Below are positions 17,025 through 22,542 of a stretch of 22,542 bases of DNA, piece after piece (position 1 is the first letter of the stretch; every line of letters starts with the position of its first letter). Position numbers and translations under genes: made by a program. The notes below the pieces were generated by a model. The model saw nothing but the letters and a program-made list of their open reading frames with translations, did no database searches and had not been told where the DNA came from. The stretch covers positions 1 through 22,542 of the forward strand of contig JAEYYS010000283.1 in the NCBI GenBank assembly GCA_023428335.1. The letters are read 5' to 3'. This DNA is from Verrucomicrobiota bacterium. Lineage in GTDB: Bacteria > Verrucomicrobiota > Verrucomicrobiia > Verrucomicrobiales > Verrucomicrobiaceae.

Positions 17025-17765
17025 CTACCACTCGCCCTGCCCGCCAAACTTCGCCTTGGCACGCCGGCCGAACTCCGCACCCGCCGCATCAATGCGGGCC
17101 AGGATCGCCTCCGTGTCGAGCCCGACCGTGCCGCGCGCGGCGGGAATGACGGTCTCACACTCATTGGCATCCATGAAGCGCGCCGCCTCCAGCAAGCCCG
17201 GCTCCTCGGCGGCGGGCACGACCAGAAAGCCATGCTTGTCGGCGTGAATGAGATCGCCCGGCGCCACCCGCCGGCCAAACACCTCGACCTCGCAACCCCA
17301 GCGCACCGGATGCACGGCGGCATGCCCCACACAGAGCCGGCGCGCCAAGGCCTTGAAACCGGCGTCGGTCATCTCGTCGAGGTCGCGGATGGCGCCGTCA
17401 ACGATCGTGCCGACGCAGCCGAGCGCCCGGTGGATGTTGCTGTTCACCTCGCCCCAGAACGAGCCGATGACCCGCGGCTTGTCGAGATCCTGGACGACCA
17501 CCACCTTGGGGCCGGGCACCGAAGCGACGTAGCGTCGGTACTCGCTCCAAGCCTGCGGATTCGCCTGCCGGTGCGCGGCGTTTGACGGCTCGATGACAAC
17601 CGTCACCGCATACCCCGCCATCGGCCCCATCTGCGGCATGAAATCGCGGGTCTCCTCCAGATTGAAGGCATCGGCACAGGCATCGCGGCGGGTGATCTGC
17701 TCCCAGCCATTGTAAATCGTCGGCGTGTTCCAGCGCTTGAGCTGGTGAAGTTCGGCATCGGTCAT
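17025..17765 (-). CDS. RraA / 4-hydroxy-4-methyl-2-oxoglutarate aldolase family protein
   Basis: A 246-residue protein of the RraA-like family, which holds regulators of RNase E and metal-dependent pyruvate-releasing aldolases and oxaloacetate decarboxylases. The family signature is clear: GEVNSNIHRALGCVG at 105-119 and the active-site DGAIRDLDE at 123-131, with Arg127 and Asp128 expected to contact the substrate carboxylate and the metal. A later segment, PGDLIHADKHGFLVVP at 169-184, is also typical. The length is greater than that of E. coli RraA (about 160), which favours an aldolase-type enzyme over a ribonuclease regulator. It precedes the TIM-barrel isomerase gene, suggesting a joint role in breaking down a sugar acid or branched keto acid. 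A three-armed repeat lies just upstream. The exact substrate is unknown. Confidence 0.87.
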   Translation of the reverse strand: MTDAELHQLKRWNTPTIYNGWEQITRRDACADAFNLEETRDFMPQMGPMAGYAVTVVIEPSNAAHRQANPQAWSEYRRYVASVPGPKVVVVQDLDKPRVIGSFWGEVNSNIHRALGCVGTIVDGAIRDLDEMTDAGFKALARRLCVGHAAVHPVRWGCEVEVFGRRVAPGDLIHADKHGFLVVPAAEEPGLLEAARFMDANECETVIPAARGTVGLDTEAILARIDAAGAEFGRRAKAKFGGQGEW

Positions 17766-17786
17766 CCGCCATCAACGCGGCGGCGG

Positions 17787-17818
17787 GACCAGGTTTGCTG
17801 GTCAAGAATGTTGACCAG
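17787..17818. promoter_or_regulatory. Three-armed inverted repeat upstream of the RraA gene, candidate operator
   Basis: GACCAG (17787-17792), CTGGTC (17798-17803) and GACCAG again (17813-17818) lie in series. The right pair extends to a perfect 8-bp repeat, CTGGTCAA-N5-TTGACCAG (17798-17818). The middle arm can pair with either side but not both. The block is 22-53 bases upstream of the RraA start. It may be a repressor operator or, if transcribed, a switchable RNA structure. The surrounding 126-base gap shows no clear -35/-10 pair and no terminator for the upstream esterase gene. Confidence 0.55.
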
Positions 17819-17891
17819 TTAATCCAGCCCGGATCCAACCTGCATGGAAACGCTAAGGGCAAGCGGCCTTCGAAACTGGCAAACCGAGCCT

Positions 17892-18788
17892 TCACGGCGC
17901 CGCGCGTTTGAGCACCGCATCGGCGGGTTCGGGCAAGGTCGCCGGCCCCTGGAGCAGGCCCTGCTGCTGCAGGAAGACATCGGCCGCGCGCAGGGTGGCG
18001 GCGCGCCAGGGCTCCTTGTTGAAGAAGCTGTGCGCCTGGCCCTCGGCGATCCACAGTTCGGTCGTCGTGTTGCCCAGTTCCCGCAGTTTGGCCTGGGCGG
18101 CATCCCAGCCGGGTTTCCAGGTGTCCTTGTCGCCAAAGAAGGCGATGGCCGGTGCCAGATCCTTGTTCAGAAAGCGCCGCACATTGACTTCGGGGTCCTT
18201 GACGTCGTCGGGCGCGAAGGCCGGATTGAACCAGAGGTAGGCGACCACCGAGGTGTCGACGCCGGCCGGATCGGCTGGGTCGTCGAGGCCGGGTTGCAGG
18301 GTGGCCAGAGCCGAGATGTGGCCGCCGGCCGAACCACCCCCGGTGATGACGCGCGCCGGATCGACCCCGAGCGCCGGCGCCTGCTGTTTGAACCAGCGGA
18401 TCGCGCTTTTGGCGTCGGTGATGCAAACACGCTTGCGGGTCTCGCCCGCCGGCAGGGCGGCGGCCTCGGCCTTGCTGAGCATGCGGTATTCGGCCGTGGC
18501 ACAGACCAGGCCACGACTGGCGAAGTAGGCGCAGGCGGCACGGAACTGCCCGAGGTTGCCGCCGCCCCAGCCGCCGCCATGAAACAGGATCAGTCCTGGC
18601 ACCTTCGCCTTCACCGGATCGTGGTTGGGCGGAAAATACAGTTCCAGCTTCCGTGGTTTGCCGGCCGAATGCTTGTAGATGCGCACCTCGCCCGCGGGGT
18701 AGTCGGCACCGAGGCCCTTGCGGACGGGTTCGGCAGCGAAAGCGGGTTGGAGCAGGGCGACAAAGGCAAGGCAAACAAGGGGGCGCAT
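17892..18788 (-). CDS. Secreted alpha/beta-hydrolase esterase, HSL-like
   Basis: A 298-residue esterase/lipase-type protein with a signal peptide (MRPLVCLAFVALLQPAFAAE, cleavage near residue 19), so exported. The oxyanion-hole motif HGGGWGGG is at 70-77 and the nucleophile elbow TGGGSAGGH at 149-157 gives Ser153; Asp220 or Asp222 in FFGDKD and His253 in QAHSFF complete a probable triad. This fits the hormone-sensitive-lipase (family IV) or acetyl-xylan-esterase-like groups. The ATG at 18786-18788 is preferred over a TTG 12 bases upstream because it opens the signal peptide. It sits 44 bases behind the SASA-type esterase gene on the same strand, in a block of secreted hydrolases, which favours ester-substituted polysaccharides as substrate; that is inference. 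Confidence 0.87.
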   Translation of the reverse strand: MRPLVCLAFVALLQPAFAAEPVRKGLGADYPAGEVRIYKHSAGKPRKLELYFPPNHDPVKAKVPGLILFHGGGWGGGNLGQFRAACAYFASRGLVCATAEYRMLSKAEAAALPAGETRKRVCITDAKSAIRWFKQQAPALGVDPARVITGGGSAGGHISALATLQPGLDDPADPAGVDTSVVAYLWFNPAFAPDDVKDPEVNVRRFLNKDLAPAIAFFGDKDTWKPGWDAAQAKLRELGNTTTELWIAEGQAHSFFNKEPWRAATLRAADVFLQQQGLLQGPATLPEPADAVLKRAAP

Positions 18789-18832
18789 GACCGCAAACAA
18801 CGGCCCGCCGGCGCGAATGTTGCGCCCCGGCT

Positions 18833-19708
18833 TCAGCGGCCCGCGGCAAGCTTCTGCCAGGCCTTGGCCATGCGCCGGCCGATTTCCTCCTGGGCGGCGG
18901 TGTCGAAGTGCACGCGGTCGCCGATGTGGCTGCGCAGGTCGCGGGCGTCGACACAGGCCGTGCCCGGCACCGCCGCCGGCAGGGCGAGCAGGATCTCATT
19001 CATCGCCTGCTGATCGGCGCGCCGTGCCGGGTCCTCGTTCATCTCGCCAATCGTGCAGGCGATGAAGGGCAGGTCCGGCAGACCGAGATCGGCGCGCAGG
19101 TCGGTCACCAGCGCGCGCAGCCGCTCGGCATGCAGGGGCAGATCCTCGGCCCTGGCATTGGCCTCGCCCTGCAGCCAGAGCGCGCCGCGCAGGCGCACCT
19201 TGCCCGGTGCGCCCTGCAGCGCCAGGCGGGCGCGGCGCACGGCGTTCTCATAAAGCTTCGCACCCTTCTGCCAGAGCTGGATCGACGAACCGCCGACCGC
19301 GCAGGGTACCAGCCCGATCGCCGTTTTCTCACCCAGCACCTGCTCGGCAAAGGCCAGGCCAGGGCCGACGCCGGCATTGTCGTGACCGGCAAAGGTTTGG
19401 GCATCGCCGGTCAGATGCAGGGGGTGGCGCGCCAGATACCAGCGGTCGTCACGCAAATGCAGCATGAGCAGGCGCGGATCGCGCTTGGGCTCGGCGGGCA
19501 TGACGCCCCTGCCCTTCATGTTCGACTGACCGAGCAGCAAAAAGAGATCCAGATGTTGCACGCCCTCCGGCAGCTTGGCGGGATCGGCGGCCTGCAGCGG
19601 TGGCTGGGTCGGCGGTGGCGTGGCGATCCTGCCCGAGCGCTTGGCCGGGGCGGGTTGCTGGGCCAGCAGCGGCAGGGCGGCGACGAGGAAGAGGCAGAGG
19701 CGGTGCAT
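18833..19708 (-). CDS. Secreted SASA-type (CE6-like) carbohydrate acetylesterase
   Basis: A 291-residue exported SGNH-fold esterase of the sialate O-acetylesterase (SASA, DUF303) family, related to CE6 acetyl-xylan esterases. It has a short signal peptide (to about residue 17, LLAQ), a Pro-rich stretch (19-45), the nucleophile motif LLLGQSNMKGRG with Ser62, GGSS at 139-142, LWLQGEAN at 177-184 (the usual form is WxQGE) and DRVHFD near the C-terminus with Asp264 and His267 as the catalytic Asp-x-x-His pair. It would remove acetyl groups from a glycan in the periplasm or outside. It lies between the alpha/beta esterase and the SGNH-DUF1080 gene, with gaps of 44 and 51 bases and no terminator, so the three are probably one transcript. 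Confidence 0.9.
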   Translation of the reverse strand: MHRLCLFLVAALPLLAQQPAPAKRSGRIATPPPTQPPLQAADPAKLPEGVQHLDLFLLLGQSNMKGRGVMPAEPKRDPRLLMLHLRDDRWYLARHPLHLTGDAQTFAGHDNAGVGPGLAFAEQVLGEKTAIGLVPCAVGGSSIQLWQKGAKLYENAVRRARLALQGAPGKVRLRGALWLQGEANARAEDLPLHAERLRALVTDLRADLGLPDLPFIACTIGEMNEDPARRADQQAMNEILLALPAAVPGTACVDARDLRSHIGDRVHFDTAAQEEIGRRMAKAWQKLAAGR

Positions 19709-19759
19709 CGGCTGGCAACGCCACCGCCATCCCTTCTGTTGCCGGAAAAACGCCAGGTC

Positions 19760-21094
19760 TCAGGGCAGACGCTGCAGGCGGATGCGGCGGTATTCCATCT
19801 GGCCGCGATCGCCCTCCAGCCCGATCGGCCCGGTGGCCGGCACGGCCAGATCCTCGACCAGCAGTTCGCCATTGCAGGTGGCGCGGGCGACCCCATTTTT
19901 CACGGTCACTTCCAGGGCGTTCCAGTCCTGCGGCTTGTAGTTCTTCAGCTCCAAGTACGGCCCGGCCAGCGGGTAGTCGCGGCACTGCAACTGCGGCTGG
20001 CGGATGAAGACCCCGCTGTCGGCATTCGGCGTGGCGCGAAACTCCAGGCGCAGGATGAAATCGCCCTCGAACTCGCGCGTCGTCCAAAGCTGCTGGATGC
20101 GTCGCCCCTCGGCCGGCGTGGTGACGACCAGGCGACCGTTGACCACGCGGTAGCGGCCGTCCGGGCTGGCGGTCTGGCCGTCGAAGGCCGCGGCTTCCTT
20201 GACCTCGACAAACACCGGCGCATCCGGCCGCGGCTTGGCGGGCACCTTGCGCAGCGGCGGGGGTCGCACGCCCCAGCCGGTGAGGTCGCGACCGTTGAAC
20301 AGGCTCTCAAAACCCGGCTCGGGCGTGAAAGCCTCGGCTTCGGTCTCGATGAACCCGAGGGTGGCGAAGACCGGTCGCAGCGCCGCGGCCCAGCGCGCAT
20401 AACCGGCCGGATTGAGATGCAGCAGATCCTTGGCCCAGGCGGGATTCATGTCGCCGGTCTGCGGATCGGCAAACAGGGTCCAGGTGTCGATCACGGTGAC
20501 GCGGGCATCGCCCTTCACCGCCGCCTCGTACAGCGCGTTGACCTGGCGGATCGTCTCCGCCGGCCGATTCTTGCTCGCCGAACTCGGGAACATCCGGCAG
20601 AGCACGATCGGCACCTGCGGCAAACGGGCTTGGATGGCGGCGAGGATCTTTTGGAAATTGCGTCCGATCGCCGCCGGCTCAATGCCGACCTCGATGTCGT
20701 TCGTGCCGAGCAGCAGGACGATGGCGGACGGCTGTAGCGCCAGCACGTCCTCCTCGAGCCGGATCAGCATGCCGCGTGTTGTGTCGCCACCGATGCCGCG
20801 GTTGGCGAGTTTCATGCCGGGAAACAGGCCCTTGAATTCGGCACCCCAGCCCTGGGTGATGGAATCGCCGAGAAACACCACCGCGCCCTGATCCTTGGCC
20901 ACCTCGCCAGCCCAGCGACTGCGCGCCTCCTGCCAGCGTTTGACATAGGCTTCGTAGCGACGCAGCGCCCCCTCGCCGGGCAGACCGGTTTCATCGGCCG
21001 GCAGGGCCTTGTCGGCGAGCAACGGAACGGCGGGTGACTGGGCCGCCAGCGGCAGGATGCTGGCAGCGAGAAGCAGGGGGAGAAAACGACGCAT
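19760..21094 (-). CDS. Secreted SGNH/GDSL hydrolase fused to DUF1080
   Basis: A 444-residue two-domain exported protein. Signal peptide is residues 1-19 (ending LAAQ). The SGNH domain (about 69-250) shows VFLGDSITQGWG at 73-84 with nucleophile Ser78, NRGIGGDTTRG with Gly103, LLLGTNDIE with Asn132, and KDLLHLN with the Asp223-x-x-His226 pair. The C-terminal part (262-444) opens with FESLFNGRDLTGWG, the classic start of DUF1080, a concanavalin-like domain now linked to 3-keto-glycoside hydrolysis, and ends IGLEGDRGQMEYRRIRLQ. The two domains share one frame without interruption. The pairing suggests deacylation and glycoside binding or cleavage on the same sugar. It is the first gene of the minus-strand esterase series and divergent from the next gene, 136 bases away. 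Confidence 0.93.
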   Translation of the reverse strand: MRRFLPLLLAASILPLAAQSPAVPLLADKALPADETGLPGEGALRRYEAYVKRWQEARSRWAGEVAKDQGAVVFLGDSITQGWGAEFKGLFPGMKLANRGIGGDTTRGMLIRLEEDVLALQPSAIVLLLGTNDIEVGIEPAAIGRNFQKILAAIQARLPQVPIVLCRMFPSSASKNRPAETIRQVNALYEAAVKGDARVTVIDTWTLFADPQTGDMNPAWAKDLLHLNPAGYARWAAALRPVFATLGFIETEAEAFTPEPGFESLFNGRDLTGWGVRPPPLRKVPAKPRPDAPVFVEVKEAAAFDGQTASPDGRYRVVNGRLVVTTPAEGRRIQQLWTTREFEGDFILRLEFRATPNADSGVFIRQPQLQCRDYPLAGPYLELKNYKPQDWNALEVTVKNGVARATCNGELLVEDLAVPATGPIGLEGDRGQMEYRRIRLQRLP

Positions 21095-21230
21095 GGTGGA
21101 AGACAGCGCAACGTCGCCCGGCGACCGCCCTTGCGGGGAATCGCGCCGCGGCGGTCAGAAGGGCGGCGGTGGATTCGGCGCCACTGCCGTTGCAAGGCCG
21201 CCCCGCGCCGCGGCGTTCGACCTATCGCCC

Positions 21231-22542
21231 ATGCGTTCCTCCCTGCTCCTGCTCCCCTTCCTCGCCGGCCTGCTCTCCGCCCAACAGGCGCCCTACGACC
21301 AGGCCCCGTCGGTCAAGCCGCCCTACCACCGCGTGCGCTACGAGGCCTCGACCGCGCCCGGCGGCCTGATTTTCCCGGTTCAATACACCGCCTGGATCCC
21401 GCCCGGCGTGACCACGCTGCGCGGCGTCATTGTCCATCAGCACGGCTGTGGCGAGGGCTCCTGCAAATCCGGCCAGACCGGCGCCTTCGATCTGCATTGG
21501 CAGGCGCTGGCGAAGAAGCATGGCTGCGCCCTGCTGTCGCCCTCCTACGAGCAGCCCGACAAGGCCGACTGCCAGATGTGGTGCGACCCGCGCAACGGTT
21601 CCGGCGCCGCCTTCCAGAAGGCCCTGGCCGACCTCGGCGCGCAGTGCGGGCATCCCGAACTCGCCACCGTGCCCTGGGCTCTCTGGGGGCACAGCGGCGG
21701 CGGCCACTGGGCCGGCGGCATGACCCTGCTGCACCCCGACCGCGTCGCTGCCGCCTGGCTGCGTTCGGGCGTGCCCCTGCTCGAAGCCAATCCGGACCGC
21801 GCCACCATCAAGCCGCATGTCATTGCCGACGCGGCGCTGACGGTGCCGGTGATGTGCAACCCCGGCACCAAGGAGGGCGTCACCGTCAAGGAAGGCCGCT
21901 TCGCCGGCGTCTGGCCGGCCAACGAAACCTTCTTCAAGGCCATGCGCGGTCGCGGTGCCCTCATCGCGGTCGCCGTCGATCCCCTGACCAGCCACGAGTG
22001 TGGCAACCAGCGCTACCTGGCCATCCCCTGGTTCGATGCCTGCCTGTCGGCCCGCCTGCCGGCCAAGCCCGGCGAACCCCTGCGCCCGATGCCGCTCGGC
22101 GACGCCTGGATGGCACCGCTGCTGGCCACCGAGGCTGTGCCGCTGACCCGTCTCGACGGCGATCCGCGCCTGGCGATCTGGCTGCCCAACGAGGCCGTGG
22201 CCAAACAATGGATGCAGTACGTCAAGGACACCCAGGTGACCGACAGCACCCCGCCGCCGGCGCCGACAAAGCTGCAGGTGCAGGCCAACGTTTTGACTTG
22301 GGAAGCCGAGGCCGATCTGGAGAGCGGCTTGGGCCACTTCATCATCGAGCGCGACGGCCAGCCCATCGCCACCGTGCCCGAACAGCCGAAGAACCCGTTC
22401 GGTCGCCCGATTTTCCAAGGCCTGCAGTACAGCGACACGCCCGCCGCGCCGCTGGTCGCGATGAAATTCACCGACACCAGCGCCAAGCCCGGCCAAAAAC
22501 ACGTCTACCGTGTCATTGCCGTCAACACGGTGGGGTTGAAGT
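21231..22542 (+). CDS. Secreted alpha/beta-hydrolase with C-terminal Fn3-like region (partial)
   Basis: An uninterrupted frame from ATG 21231 to the end of the window (437 complete codons, no stop), so the 3' end is missing. The product begins with a signal peptide (MRSSLLLLPFLAGLLSAQ). An alpha/beta-hydrolase-like domain follows: HQHGCGEGSC near residue 75 is a probable oxyanion-hole region, GHSGGGH gives nucleophile Ser155, and VDPLTSHECG holds Asp250 and His255 as triad candidates. From about residue 340, after a DSTPPPAPTKLQV linker, the segments LTWEAEADLESGLGHFIIERDG and YRVIAVNTVGL look like a fibronectin type III strand pattern. Six or more Cys residues in the catalytic part suggest disulfides. 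The strand assignment rests on the clean signal peptide and motifs; an equally long frame on the opposite strand has no domain. Substrate unknown. Confidence 0.85.
   Translation, partial: MRSSLLLLPFLAGLLSAQQAPYDQAPSVKPPYHRVRYEASTAPGGLIFPVQYTAWIPPGVTTLRGVIVHQHGCGEGSCKSGQTGAFDLHWQALAKKHGCALLSPSYEQPDKADCQMWCDPRNGSGAAFQKALADLGAQCGHPELATVPWALWGHSGGGHWAGGMTLLHPDRVAAAWLRSGVPLLEANPDRATIKPHVIADAALTVPVMCNPGTKEGVTVKEGRFAGVWPANETFFKAMRGRGALIAVAVDPLTSHECGNQRYLAIPWFDACLSARLPAKPGEPLRPMPLGDAWMAPLLATEAVPLTRLDGDPRLAIWLPNEAVAKQWMQYVKDTQVTDSTPPPAPTKLQVQANVLTWEAEADLESGLGHFIIERDGQPIATVPEQPKNPFGRPIFQGLQYSDTPAAPLVAMKFTDTSAKPGQKHVYRVIAVNTVGLK

Noticed and set aside
19714..19743. GGCAAC / GTTGCC inverted repeat between the SGNH and SASA genes
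   Set aside because: Only 6 bp with an 18-base loop and no T-run in the direction of transcription.
18908..20737. Plus-strand open frame of 609 codons across the SASA and SGNH genes
   Set aside because: Crosses two well-supported minus-strand genes with signal peptides and catalytic motifs; no recognisable domain.
21222..22502. Minus-strand open frame of 426 codons at the window end
   Set aside because: Repetitive Gly/Val/Ala-rich translation without motifs; the plus strand has a signal peptide and GHSGGGH hydrolase motif.

Overview
The window is GC-rich bacterial chromosome, densely coding, with 15 supported protein genes, no RNA gene, no mobile element and no CRISPR array that I can see. 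Gene content (pyruvate carboxylase, CstA, Amt transporters with Ala/Pro-rich leaders, DUF1080-type and SASA-type secreted hydrolases, RraA-like and TIM-barrel sugar enzymes) and the near absence of Shine-Dalgarno sequences suggest a member of the Verrucomicrobiota (Opitutales-like). That is an inference from gene families; a Planctomycetes relative is the main alternative.

Layout. Bases 1-67 are almost pure C. Bases 68-9532 hold central metabolism and housekeeping: pyruvate carboxylase (minus), a PIG-L/LmbE deacetylase (plus), aspartate kinase (minus), then a plus-strand group of enolase, an FtsB/DivIC-like division protein, a small repeat-containing lipoprotein and a CysJ-like flavoprotein reductase. 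Bases 9530-12838 hold thymidine phosphorylase and the CstA carbon-starvation transporter, both minus and probably co-transcribed. Bases 12880-16027 hold two tandem minus-strand ammonium transporters, each with its own intrinsic terminator and its own sigma-54-type (GG-N10-GC) promoter. Bases 16088-22542 are an accessory-looking block: a TIM-barrel sugar isomerase/epimerase, an RraA-family protein, a secreted alpha/beta esterase, a secreted SASA-type esterase, a secreted SGNH hydrolase fused to DUF1080 (all minus), and a divergent, secreted alpha/beta-hydrolase with a C-terminal fibronectin-III-like region that runs off the window.

How the genes fit together. The first part covers anaplerosis, the aspartate-family amino acid entry step and glycolysis. 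The middle covers scavenging of carbon (pyruvate/peptide uptake, nucleoside phosphorolysis) and nitrogen (ammonium uptake under a sigma-54-type nitrogen-limitation control). The last part looks like extracytoplasmic removal of ester groups and attack on sugars, with cytoplasmic sugar-acid/ketose enzymes next to it.

No stretch of more than 300 bases lacks a gene; the longest is 5849-6137 (289 bases), which holds the enolase promoter and a structured 100-base element. The observations most worth a second look are the matched pair of sigma-54 promoters, the 100-base inverted-repeat-bounded element at 5901-6000, the three-armed repeat upstream of the RraA gene, the four-gene secreted esterase block, and the consistent lack of Shine-Dalgarno sequences. 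I found no clear candidate for a wholly new multi-gene system.
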